DNA from: Trifolium pratense
Lineage: Eukaryota > Streptophyta > Magnoliopsida > Fabales > Fabaceae
NCBI RefSeq assembly: GCF_020283565.1
Contig: NC_060060.1
Coordinates: forward strand, 16,058,001-16,122,000
Length of the DNA: 64,000 nucleotides
Direction of reading: 5' to 3'
Position numbers and translations under genes: made by a program. Shown here piece after piece: positions 1-10,900 of this stretch. Below the pieces are notes generated by a model that was not told the origin of the DNA, searched no databases, and worked only from the letters and a program-made list of their open reading frames with translations. Every line of letters begins with the position of its first letter. Position 1 is the first letter of the stretch.

Positions 1-1272
1 GCCAGGTTAGAAGCAATTAGAATACTACTTGCATATGCATCTCACAAATGCTTAAAACTTTTTCAAATGGATGTCAAAAGTGCTTTTCTAAATGGATTTT
101 TAAATGAAGAAGTCTATGTTCATCAACCACCTGGTTTTATTGACCAACATAGACCAGATCATGTTTTTAAGCTAACTAAAGCTCTTTATGGGCTTAAGCA
201 AGCTCCAAGAGCATGGTATGAAAGATTAAGCACTTTCCTTTTAAACAATGGTTTTTCTAGAGGAAAAATAGATACCACACTTTTTAGAAAGGAAAACCAA
301 AATGATCTTTTAATAGTTCAAGTTTATGTTGATGATATCATCTTTGGAGCTACAAATGAAACAATGTGTGAAGAATTCTCAACCCTCATGCAAAGTGAGT
401 TTGAGATGAGTATGATGGGAGAACTTAGATTCTTTTTGGGTCTTCAAATAAAACAACTTGAAGAAGGAATCTTTATAAGTCAAGAAAAATATGTCAAAGA
501 TCTCCTCAAAAAGTTTAAGATGAATGAGGCTAAGATTATGCCTACACCAATGCATCCATCAACAAGCTTGGACAAAGATGAAAAAGGAAAGGATGTATCT
601 GAAAAGGAATATAGAGGAATGATTGGATCACTCCTTTATTTGACTGCAAGTAGACCAGACATTGTCTTCTCAGTAGGATTATGTGCAAGGTTTCAATCAT
701 CTCCAAAAGAATCACATCTTACTGCTGTCAAGAGAATTTTTAGATATTTGGTGGGAACACCTGATACTGGTCTATGGTACAAAAAGGGTTCACATTTTGA
801 TCTTATAGCATATTGTGATGCTGACTATGCTGGGGATAAATTAGAAAGAAAAAGCACAAGTGGAGCATGTCAATTTCTTGGAGAAGCACTTGTAAGTTGG
901 TGTTGCAGAAAACAAAATACCATAGCACTTTCAACAACTGAAGCAGAATATGTGTCTGCTGCAAACTGTTGCTCTCAAGTGATTTGGATCAAAAACCAAC
1001 TTGAAGACTTCTCATTAAGGTACACAAATATTAAAATTTTATGTGATAATACTAGTGCTATCAATTTATCAAAAAACCCTATTCAGCATTCAAGATCAAA
1101 ACATATTGAAATAAAACACCACTTCATTAGAGATCATGTTAATAAAAAGGAAGTTGAATTAACCTTTGTGGATACTGAAAATCAATTAGCAGATATTTTC
1201 ACTAAGCCATTAGTAGAAGAACGTTTTAATTTTATTAAAGAAAAATTAAAAATAATGAAAAGCCCTGTCTAA
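1..1272 (+). CDS. copia pol polyprotein, C-terminal part (reverse transcriptase and RNase H)
   Basis: The frame is open from base 1, so the ATG at 67 is internal and the true start lies outside the window. RT motifs include QMDVKSAFLNG, LYGLKQAPRAWY and the catalytic YVDDIIFG near residue 100. RNase H follows with CDADYAGD, the RKSTSG stretch, the ALSTTEAEY motif and CDNTSAI. The protein ends in the usual copia tail (DIFTKPL...) at a TAA. No frameshift or stop is seen in the 424 codons present. It would copy the element RNA into cDNA and remove the RNA strand in the virus-like particle. The pol of the Sirevirus at 35087 is clearly related but differs at many residues, so the two elements are different families. 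Confidence 0.93.
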   Translation, partial: ARLEAIRILLAYASHKCLKLFQMDVKSAFLNGFLNEEVYVHQPPGFIDQHRPDHVFKLTKALYGLKQAPRAWYERLSTFLLNNGFSRGKIDTTLFRKENQNDLLIVQVYVDDIIFGATNETMCEEFSTLMQSEFEMSMMGELRFFLGLQIKQLEEGIFISQEKYVKDLLKKFKMNEAKIMPTPMHPSTSLDKDEKGKDVSEKEYRGMIGSLLYLTASRPDIVFSVGLCARFQSSPKESHLTAVKRIFRYLVGTPDTGLWYKKGSHFDLIAYCDADYAGDKLERKSTSGACQFLGEALVSWCCRKQNTIALSTTEAEYVSAANCCSQVIWIKNQLEDFSLRYTNIKILCDNTSAINLSKNPIQHSRSKHIEIKHHFIRDHVNKKEVELTFVDTENQLADIFTKPLVEERFNFIKEKLKIMKSPV

Positions 1273-1600
1273 AGAACAGTCTTAGAACGTTCTTGGTGTT
1301 GATCAAATTTTATGACCTCCTCTGCGTTTAAAATAATTTTTTTTAATAAGTAGTTTTAAAAAGAGAGTAAAAACCAGTTGTATTACCTACAGACCTAGGT
1401 TACTATGCTTATAATAATAGTTAGTACATTTAAGATAGAATGAGTAAGTTTTAGTTTAGAGTTCCAAGGCAAATAGTACACTTAAGTACACCTACTCTCT
1501 TTAGACAACCCTTCTTCTCTTCCCTCTTTAAAATCAAATCAATAACTGCTCATTTCTTTTCATTCTTCCTTCCAAAACCATCGATCTTCTTCCATTCTCA

Positions 1601-3469
1601 ATGGCAAGAACTAAGAACACCGGTCGTATTCCTGCTCCCATTCCTCCACCAACTGCTGAAAATGAATCACCATCTCAACCGCCTGTTCCACCTCCTTCTC
1701 CCATCTCTGAAACCATCTCTGAACGATTCACAACCGCTCCTAACTCTGATACGGAAATTAACCAACAAAATCCAACAAATTCCTCAGTGGAATTAGGAAA
1801 TGCTGAGAAGATTATTGCTGAAACAATCATGAAACTGTCTCAGGAAGATGTGTCAAAATCAAACCCTCAACCCTCTAATACTGTTCCAAAACCCTTCATT
1901 GTTTACACAAAATCCAAATCCAAATCAACCAAAATCCCTCTTATTCACTACTCTGAAAGAGAAGATTTTGATTTATTCTGGAATGGGAAACCTGTCCCTA
2001 GCTGTAGGTATTATGATTTTGCAAACCTAGCTAGTGGGGGTATTGATGTGATGAAGCTTACTGAATCACAGGGTTGGACTCACCTGTTTAGAATGAGAGA
2101 AACTGTTTACCCTAGAGTAGTTCAAGCTTTCTATTTCAATGCCAAAGTTGATCCTGAGAATGATCTAATTAAGTCAACCCTTAGGAATGTTGAAATCAAA
2201 CTAACCCCTGAGATCTTAGGAAAGTATCTCAATCTACCCATTGATGGAGCCAAATTGATTGGAGACACTTGGTACTCTGAAGCTCAAGTTAAAAAGGAGG
2301 ATTTAATTCAGGAGATGTTTGTTGCTGAAGGTGCAAAATTACCTCAACCACCTGCTTCTTACCTGAAAACTGAATACAAAGTGTTATTCAATATGGTCCA
2401 AAACCATATCTTTCCAAGAATAGGAACTAGAGAGAAGGTTTATGATGGAGATTTAATGGTGATGCATCATCTGGGAACTGGGAAAAAGCTGAACCTACCC
2501 TATGTTATCATTCACAACATGATAGAGGCTGCATCTTCTGGTTCTAAGAAAATCACTCTACCCTATGGAATGCATCTGACCAAGGTTTTTAGAGAATGCA
2601 AGGTAGAACTCAAGAAGGAAAAGAGTTTTAACAACTCTAAAGTATTTGATTTGAAAAACTTATCTCACATGAAGAAAGCAGCTGATGAACCTATTGTAGG
2701 TGAGAAAAGAAAGAGAGAAGTTTTTGAAGCTGACAAAAATTTAACTGCTACTGGTATTATAGAACAGTCTGAGAACGTTCTCAACCTTGCTTCCTCTGCA
2801 AATCTCAGTTTGGAACCTACTCCAACAATTTCTGTTCCTTTTGTTAATCTTGATGTCTCACTTGGTTTTGATTCCAGCTTTGGATTAAACCTCCAACCCA
2901 CTCTTTCTCAAAATGCTGCACATGTCCTTGAAGGATTGTCCACAAATCCAAGGTTTACCAACAAAGCCCTATTTTCTCCACCATTTTATGATTCTCAATC
3001 CAGCTCTGAATTTCTTAAGAGTTTGCTCAAAATTCCAAGTCCTGAACCCTCACAACTTCCAATTCCATTGTACTCTGCTGATGGTTCCTTACCTTCCTTT
3101 CCACCTCTGTTTGGTTCATTGAAATCCTTTTGCTCCTCTGGTCAAAACATTGAAGATGCTGCTCCACCTGCTGATAATCCTGCTGCTGCTGGTCCTAGCA
3201 CCAGACCTAAGAGAACCAAAATGGAAAAGGATGTTTCCAAAACCAAGAGAGAAACCACCAAGATTTTGGAAGCTATGATGCAGCAGAACAATCTGCTTAT
3301 GCATATCATGCTTGAACAACAAAACTATCGCACCTGGCTCTGTGATCATGTTTGTCCTCTTCTCAATATCCCTCATCCTCCAGCTCATCCTCCTCCACAC
3401 ATTCCTGAATTCCCTCAGCCAGAGAATGATCCATCATCTGATGCTTCCAGCCCTACTGTGTCTCCTTAA
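1601..3469 (+). CDS. Sirevirus 'env-like' extra ORF, putative plant transposon protein
   Basis: 622 codons from ATG 1601, preceded by a pyrimidine-rich leader. Residues 1-100 are Pro/Ser/Thr rich and low complexity. Residues about 115-340 form a compact region (HYSEREDFDLFW..., QGWTHLF..., FPRIGTREK) that resembles the family often named 'putative plant transposon protein'. A basic KRKRE patch near residue 368 and another Lys/Arg-rich stretch near 530-550 look like nuclear localisation signals. The C-terminus has a Met/Gln-rich helix and a Pro-rich tail. I see no signal peptide and no transmembrane segment, so 'envelope' is a positional name only. The ORF is undamaged. Function is unknown. 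A related but divergent ORF is at 44532. Confidence 0.8.
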   Translation: MARTKNTGRIPAPIPPPTAENESPSQPPVPPPSPISETISERFTTAPNSDTEINQQNPTNSSVELGNAEKIIAETIMKLSQEDVSKSNPQPSNTVPKPFIVYTKSKSKSTKIPLIHYSEREDFDLFWNGKPVPSCRYYDFANLASGGIDVMKLTESQGWTHLFRMRETVYPRVVQAFYFNAKVDPENDLIKSTLRNVEIKLTPEILGKYLNLPIDGAKLIGDTWYSEAQVKKEDLIQEMFVAEGAKLPQPPASYLKTEYKVLFNMVQNHIFPRIGTREKVYDGDLMVMHHLGTGKKLNLPYVIIHNMIEAASSGSKKITLPYGMHLTKVFRECKVELKKEKSFNNSKVFDLKNLSHMKKAADEPIVGEKRKREVFEADKNLTATGIIEQSENVLNLASSANLSLEPTPTISVPFVNLDVSLGFDSSFGLNLQPTLSQNAAHVLEGLSTNPRFTNKALFSPPFYDSQSSSEFLKSLLKIPSPEPSQLPIPLYSADGSLPSFPPLFGSLKSFCSSGQNIEDAAPPADNPAAAGPSTRPKRTKMEKDVSKTKRETTKILEAMMQQNNLLMHIMLEQQNYRTWLCDHVCPLLNIPHPPAHPPPHIPEFPQPENDPSSDASSPTVSP

Positions 3470-3938
3470 AAACCTTTGCAGTCCCTCCACTTTTTGTGAT
3501 GACAAAAGGGGGAGAAAAAGAAGAAGAAGCTTGTTTCAAGAATGCTAGGATTTTAAGATTTCTGCTGCTTATGTATTGTGTTTGCTTTGTGTACTGTGTT
3601 TAAAATTTGAAACTTTTAATGACTAGATACTGTAGGAAGTTTTAATCTTAGGATAGAACTTCTAACATTATGTAATCTAAGTCTTAGGTATTTGTTGTTC
3701 TGAATCATCTTTTGGTCCTAATCCTGCTGAACACATGATTTGTAATGCTTATTTAAAGTTTAAATGATTAAGGATGTGTTATGATTCAGATTTTTTATCT
3801 AGCTCAATTTTATCTTGATAATTTGAAATTGAATGCATAAATTGAGGGGGAGCTTTTTGATAAAAACACTAGTACATTTATCTTTTGATTAAATCAGAAA
3901 TCATTTTTAAAATCTAAATTAAAGAAGTTTGTCATCAT
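3470..3938 (+). other. non-coding region with repeated purine motifs before the 3' LTR
   Basis: No credible ORF. Short purine boxes occur at about 3499-3515 (GACAAAAGGGGGAG) and 3842-3852 (TTGAGGGGGAGC), both close copies of the true polypurine tract at 3939. This arrangement is known for Sireviruses. Confidence 0.6.
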
Positions 3939-3953
3939 CAAAAAGGGGGAGAT
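3939..3953 (+). promoter_or_regulatory. polypurine tract (plus-strand primer)
   Basis: CAAAAAGGGGGAGAT lies immediately before TGTTGAGG, the first bases of the LTR. The same tract stands before the 3' LTR of the element at 35087. Confidence 0.85.
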
Positions 3954-5621
3954 TGTTGAGGCAAAATCCACTTTTGATGTTTTAAAGATTACAAACATCT
4001 TTAATTATATTTTAAATGATTCTGATCATTTTGTTATCTAACAAGTGCTTTTGAGTGGCATAAGATTAAATAGATTCTAACAAACCACTTGCAAAGTAAA
4101 AATCCTGCAAAGCTGTTTCAAGACCATTCTAAGAACATTCTTAGCAGACAGACTGCAGTTTTGACAATAAGCACGTTTTGGAATAAGTGCTTTCTGGTTT
4201 TTCAAGTCAACTAAGAACAAAACAAATAAGCACTTTACAATTGACTTATGGACCAAATCACTACAGGAGATAATCTCTTTTGGGATCAACAACATGTGAA
4301 GGAATTTAAGTATATGCTTTCCTAGTCATGTGATGAATCACAAGCATTGATCTCTCATGATCTTTTATGGAATTGATCATCCAATGAAAACATCTGATCA
4401 CATATCCTAGACCAATCAGAATGCAACAACACATTTTTAACTATGAGTTGTATTGTACTTATGCAAAAGTACACAAGTGGAACATTCTTCAATGTGGTGT
4501 CATAAGAAGTACAATTTTGTCTTATATACTTTGTACAACTCCAGCTGGTTTTATTCTCAAGCTAAGGCTACTACTGATCAGCCCTTAGAGCTATTTAACA
4601 GCTGCACACCACAAAGAAGGAAGGATGAAGGTTCATCTTATTTGCTGGTGCAATCAAGACTGTTTCAAGACTGATGCAAGACTGATCCTGCACACAGTTT
4701 TTCAAAACCATTTCCAACTGTCATGAGTCCTTTTCTGAGCATCCAAACGGCTATATCTGATACATGACAGTGGAAGGAAGTAAGAAACAACTCATATGTA
4801 CTTGGTAACAGCTCACACATATTTGGATCTTATGGATCAAAGCCAAATGGAAATCAAGACTGTTCCAAGACTGAACAGAGAATCTGCACATTATGCAGAA
4901 GTTGTCTGCTGAAGGTAGAGCACTGAGTAACAGCTCTATTTTGCCCTCTAACTGATATACTTGAAGGCCAAGTTTCAATCTCAAGCAAGCATCTATAAAA
5001 GGCAATCAAGTCCAAGGGAAAGAGCAAGAGTTTTCAAGCAATTCAAGTGATATAAATCCCATTCAATCTCTTTAGCTCAAAATCCTTTTTAAGTCACTCT
5101 TTTGTATCATAATCTGAGTTCCAATCTCTTTAGAGTGCTTTCATCTAAGCTTCTCTTTTATAGTGAGTCTGAAATTAAGCTTAGAAACAAATCATCTATA
5201 TTGTAATTGCTCAAGTCAATACGTGACTATTGATTGAGTGTTGATTGGTCAAAGTGACTAGGAAAGTTCAAAGCTCTAGGAGCTTTGTTAAGTTGTTGAT
5301 CTTAGGTCAAGATCAAGGTGAATTTGTAAGTATTGGATCTGTAACTTTTAAGTGATTCTAGTGGACAAACTCACAGGAGGTGGGGACTGGACGTAACCCA
5401 AAGATTAGGGGTGAACCAGGATAACTCTTTGTGTTTATCTTCTTTCCCTTAAACTTTTATTTTCTGCAACTGTTTTTACACAGCACAGATCATTCTTAGA
5501 ACGATCTCACTGAGCACAAAAACAATTTTATCACTAACTATTTATTTTGTGACTTGAGTTTAAATTTTAAAAGGGTCACAATTCAAACCCCCCCTTTCTT
5601 GTGAAAAACTTTGCTACTTCA
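3954..5621 (+). repeat. 3' LTR of the left Sirevirus
   Basis: Begins with TGTTGAGG directly after the polypurine tract. The end is placed at TTCA (5621) by analogy with the other Sirevirus, where an AACCCCCCCTTCTTGTG-like motif lies just inside the LTR end. At about 1668 bp it is longer than the other element's LTR (1112 bp). The second LTR is outside the window, so the end is inferred. Confidence 0.75.
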
Positions 5622-5752
5622 AAGTTGCCTAGTGGGGGTTAATGTGTCACATGATTTTCTCCATATGGCATCGACATTCCTTAATTGCCGAATAGGAAGG
5701 ATACCTTTTATCTACCTAGGCCTCCCAGTAGGAGCTAATCCGCATCGTTACG
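5622..5752 (+). pseudogene. LINE reverse transcriptase fragment, left of the chromovirus
   Basis: One frame reads through 43 codons (…GVNVSHDF…FIYLGLPVGANPHRY), a piece of plant LINE ORF2 just downstream of the RT palm. The same frame resumes at 14606 with ATWVPMMDAIKRR. The sequence was therefore continuous before the chromovirus inserted. The left Sirevirus also ends in this LINE, so both LTR elements landed in an older LINE copy. Confidence 0.85.
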
Positions 5753-7937
5753 TGTAACACCCTAACCCGTACTACCCTTAAAAACGTAATTTTAAAAACT
5801 TTTTAACAAGCGTAAAGGCAGAGTGCCACGCGGTAATTAAAACACAAGCATACACTCAGAGCGTCATGAAATTTAACATGAAAAGCAACAGCGGATTCAT
5901 TCACATCATATATATACATATATATATACATAAGCCATATTCATCCCTAAGGATGTCACTTATACAAGAACTAGCATAACAAAAAGGTAACACCGATATA
6001 CGATGAAATCCAAGCGTAATCCCCGACTCGATGTTACATTACCAGAGCATTCACTATTTACAAACTCTAGTCAAAAGCTAGTACTAAGAGGAGTAATCTA
6101 TGCTAAGTCTCCTCACCAAAAAGTACTTCAACACCACGCTAGAACAGCAGTCTAAACGTCGGCACGATCCTCAGCCTGAATATCTGAACCCCCAAAGGTC
6201 CAGCAATTAACACAAAGCAGAGAGTTAGAAACATAATCGCATATCATACGAGCATAAGAAAGGTCTCACACCTTCGAACTACATCATACATATTCTAACT
6301 CACGTTCAAAACGTCGTATTAAACAGTCATCAATTAATAAAGTTTAGCACAGATCAACCAGATAATGTCACATACCATTTATCAAATATATGCGCATTTA
6401 TCCTAATGTATCTAATGTCAATCATTCTATGTCATGTCATCCCTAGACACGACTAATGCATGTGGTACCAATTGCCTTTTACCCCTTATGGATAAGTTAA
6501 ACAGTTTTACATCTTGCCGGATTGTTCGGAACTTACCAAACCTTCATATCCCTCATGGATAAGTTAAACAGTTTTATATCCTGCTGGATAGCAGCTCTAG
6601 ATCTTATGGATTCATCAAATCCGATCCTCGGCTTCCTTATGGACTCAAAAATCCATTTAAATCTATTGGAACCCAAGTTTCCAATTTCAACATATATATA
6701 TACATGAATGCATGTATGTTTGCACATATCATCAATATGATATTTCTAGCTCGAAGCTACTCATTATGAATGCGGAAACACAATTCAAACACATTCACTT
6801 AACATTACAAATAAATGCCAAATCTTCACATTGCTCATTTTAAGCTACAACTTATTGCATACACGTTTATCAATCATATAACGATTAACAATAAGCATTA
6901 ACAGTATCAACATGTATCAACAATCATGTAAGGATACTCTTAAACCATGTTACAAGTGCCAAATCACACTTACAAACATTAACAAAAGTTGCAGGTTCAG
7001 CACTGTTCGCTGAGCGAACCCATAGCGAACAGGTAGCGAACTCCTTCGCTAAGCGAAACTCAGTTCGCTGTAGCGAACTACGTCAGAGGATTACAGGTAC
7101 ATGGCGAACAGGTAGCGAACTCGTAGCGAACTTATTCGCTGCAGCGAACTCCTGTTCGCTAAGCGAACTACACCAGAAAGAAAATCTGTTCTTGAGTTGT
7201 CTAAGGCGGTTTAACACTAAATCAACTCAAAAATTCATCTAAACATGTTATAAATTCATATAAACAGCCATTCCAAACATATATGGTATCAAGGAACATT
7301 AATCATCCCTTCCAAACATCCAAATACCTCTAATAATCAAAATCATGGCAATTACTTGAGTTTTAAGTAACTTTCTCAAACTTTCCAAAAATGATCCAAA
7401 CACATACATATTCATCATGGAATCAAACTAGTGATTAACACACACAAAGTGATGATGAAAAACATCATACTCACATACAAAAGCTTAATCAAAATCTAAA
7501 AGAAATTGAGTGGGAGAGTTCGGGAACGGAGACATAGACAATCTCCCCCCTCCTTGTCACTCAAGAATCATGAATTCTAATCTCTTACCTTAAGTTTGGT
7601 GATGATTCAAGCCTTCTCTTGCTCAAGCTTTCTCTCTTGATCCAAACCCTAGCTCTTGCTCTATGTTGCTTCTACTCACTCAAACTCAAGAAATGAGGTT
7701 ATGAAACTATTCATAAGTTGGACTTGCTACTTATACTCTTTCCCATGGTCATGAACCAAGCCCATTTGGCTTAGGCCCATTACCTCTCACGCCCCTCAAG
7801 CCCAAAACAAGGTTCTCGCGCCTAATAACTTACGATCGGCTAAATAATTATTCGTCGCTCACTAAAATAATAAAAGCCAATTAATAAATAAAATAACATT
7901 TAATAAAATATACGAATACGAAAATCGGGTCGTTACA
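5753..7937 (-). repeat. 3' LTR of the chromovirus
   Basis: The left LTR is the 3' one because the element is on the minus strand. It matches 12421-14605. It contains a TATA-like box on the minus strand near 7731-7736 and the GCGAA array at 7005-7169. The short ORFs inside it have no support. Confidence 0.95.
7005..7169. repeat. GCGAA palindrome array in the 3' LTR
   Basis: Fifteen copies of the pentamer GCGAA (10 forward, 5 reverse) in 165 bp. Five pairs form short palindromes of the form TTCGCT-N(1-2)-AGCGAA. Repeated in the other LTR at 13673-13837. Confidence 0.9.
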
Positions 7938-10900
7938 ATCCTACCCCCCTTAAAAGAATTTCGCCCTCGAAATTACCTAGAAACAGATCGGGATAAGAAT
8001 CTCTCATCTTGCTTTCCAACTCCCACGTTGCATTCTCACCAGCCGGTCCTCCCCACACGACTTTCACGGATGCAATCTCTTTGTTTCTCAATCTCTTCAC
8101 TTCTCTTCCTTCTATTCTCAAGGGTACAGTCTCAATGGTCAAGTCATCCCTCACTTGAACATCGTCCGATTCAATCACGTGTGTCGGATCAGACACATAC
8201 TTGCGCAATTGTGATACATGAAAAACATCGTGCAAATTCGCCAATGATGGCGGTAATGCAATCCTATACGCAACTTTCCCAACTCGCTTCAAAATCTCAA
8301 ACGGTCCAATAAACCTCGACGTCAACTTCCTTGACTTCAACGCACGTCCTACTCCAGTAGTCGATTTAACTCGTAGGAATACATGATCCCCTTCTTGGAA
8401 TTCAATGTCCTTCCTCCTCTTATCATGATAACTTTTCTGTCGATCCTGAGACGCTTTCATCTTCTCACGAATCATCCGAATCTTCTCTGTTGTTTCTTGT
8501 ACAATCTCTGGTCCAAGAATTGCACCTTCTCCATTTTCATACCAACACAGAGGTGTCCTACACCTTCTCCCATACAAAGCCTCAAACGGTGCCATTCCGA
8601 TACTAGAATGGTAACTGTTGTTGTATGTAAACTCTACCAATGGCAAACAAGAATCCCAATTCACGTTTTGCTCCAAAACACAAGCCCTCAACAAATCCTC
8701 TAAGGATTGTATCGTTCTCTCCGACTGACCATCTGTCTGAGGATGATACGCTGAACTCAACCTCAACTTCGTTCCTAAAGCTTCTTGCAAGCTTTCCCAA
8801 AATCTAGAAGTAAATCTCGGATCTCTATCCGAAATAATACTTGTTGGAATACCATGTAGCTTCACAATCTGCTCCACATAAATCTCGGCCAACTTAGGCA
8901 CCAAAGTACCTTTCCTGATAGCAATGAAGTGAGCACACTTCGTCAGACGATCTACCACTACCCAAATCACCTCGTGACCTTTCTTGGTCTTCGGTAAACC
9001 TCCCACAAAATCCATTGCAATGCTATCCCATTTCCATTCGGGTATAAACATTGGTTGCAACAAACCAAACGGCTTCTGATGCTCAATCTTCGATTTCTGA
9101 CAAGTTAAGCATGAATAAACAAATTCAGAAATTTGCCTCTTCATTCCCGGCCACCAAAACAACTTCCTTAAATCCTGATACATCTTGGTTACTCCAGGAT
9201 GTATACTCAAACCACTCCTGTGACCTTCTTCCATGATCATTCTCTTCAATTCGGGTACATCCGGTACACAAACTCTTCCGTGAAATCTCATGACTCCACT
9301 CTCGTCAATCTTGACATTGGTCTCCTTACCTTCATTGATGAGTACCATCTTCTCCATCAATCTCTTATCCGATTTCTGACGTTCTTTAATATCCTCGAGA
9401 AAAGGATTCGTCAACTTTAACATTCCAAGCTTCACACTTGTAGAAGTAACCTCGCACACAAGACTCAAGTCTCGGAATTCTTCTATCAACTCCAACTCTT
9501 TCACCATCAATGATGACATATGCAAAGTTTTCCTACTTAATGCATCGGCCACTACATTGGCTTTTCCAGGGTGATAACTCAATTCAAAATCGTAGTCCTT
9601 TAAGAATTCGAGCCATCTCCGTTGCCTCATATTCAACTCCTTCTGGTCGAATAAGTATCTCAGACTCTTGTGATCACTAAATACTTCGAACCTCGATCCA
9701 TACAAGTAGTGTCTCCACACTTTCAAAGTAAACACCACTGCGGCTAACTCCAAATCATGCGTTGGATAGTTCCTCTCGTGAACCTTCAGTTGCCTTGAAG
9801 CATATGCTACCACGTTACCCCCTTGCATAAGCACTCCGCCAAGTCCTAACTTCGAAGCATCGCAATACACGACGAACGACTCTTTGGCATCAGGTAAAAT
9901 CAACACAGGTGCAGTAGTCAATCTTCTCTTGAGCTCTTGGAAGCTCTCCTCACAATTACCATCCCAAACAAACGCTTGATCTTTCCTCGTCAACTTGGTT
10001 AACGGTAAAGCCAACTTCGAAAAACCTTCGATGAACCTTCTATAATAACCGGCCAAACCAAGGAAACTTCTAATCTCTGAAACAGATTCCGGCGTTCCCC
10101 ACTGTGACACAGCGTCAACCTTCGCAGGATCTACCGCGATTCCTCCACTTGAAATTATATGCCCTAGGAAACTCACCTCTTTCATCCAAAATTCACACTT
10201 AGACAACTTGGCATACAACTTCTTCTCCTTCAAGACTTGCAAAACAATCCTCAAGTGCTCTTCGTGCTCTTCCTCGGATTTTGAGTAAATCAAAATGTCG
10301 TCGATGAACACCACCACGAATCTATCCAAAAATGAATGGAAAATTCGGTTCATATACTCCATGAAAACTCCAGGTGCATTGGTCACACCAAACGGCATAA
10401 CTGAATACTCGTAGTGCCCATACCTCGTCCTAAATGCAGTCTTAGGTATGTCTTCCGTCTTCACTCTAATCTGATGGTATCCAGATCTCAAATCGATCTT
10501 ACTAAACACACAAGCTCCAACTAGTTGATCCATCAAATCATCTATCCTTGGAAGTGGATATTTATTCTTGATCGTCACTTTGTTCAACTGACGATAGTCT
10601 ATACATAATCTCATGCTTCCATCTTTCTTCTTCACAAGCAATACTGGCGCTCCCCATGGCGAAACACTCGGTCGAACAAACTTCTTCTCAAGCAGCTCTT
10701 CAAGTTGCTTCTTCAACTCATTCAACTCTGACGCTGACATTCGATACGGCGCCATCGATATCGGACTAGTTCCAGGTACTAGGTCGATAGAAAACTCTAC
10801 CTCTCGCTTTGGAGGCACGTCAGATATATCATCCGGAAACACATCTGGGAATTCACAAACGATTGGTAACTCTTCTATCTTAACTCCTCCTTCGAGTTTC

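Larger units (their letters stand above)
1..5621 (+). mobile_element. Sirevirus-type Ty1-copia retrotransposon, 3' part
   Basis: The window opens inside the pol gene of a copia element. In order it shows RT and RNase H, an additional 622-codon ORF, a purine-rich region and a 3' LTR. The copia RT order, an extra ORF between pol and the LTR, repeated GGGGGAG motifs and an LTR end with a run of C (AACCCCCCC near 5587) are typical of the Sirevirus lineage. The left part lies outside the window, so the 5' LTR and the target duplication cannot be checked. The right border is inferred from similarity to the LTR end of the complete Sirevirus at 35087 and from LINE coding sequence starting at 5622. 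Confidence 0.88.

Noticed and set aside
7005..7169. CRISPR-like array
   Set aside because: Repeats are only 5-13 bp, in both orientations and unevenly spaced, inside a plant LTR.
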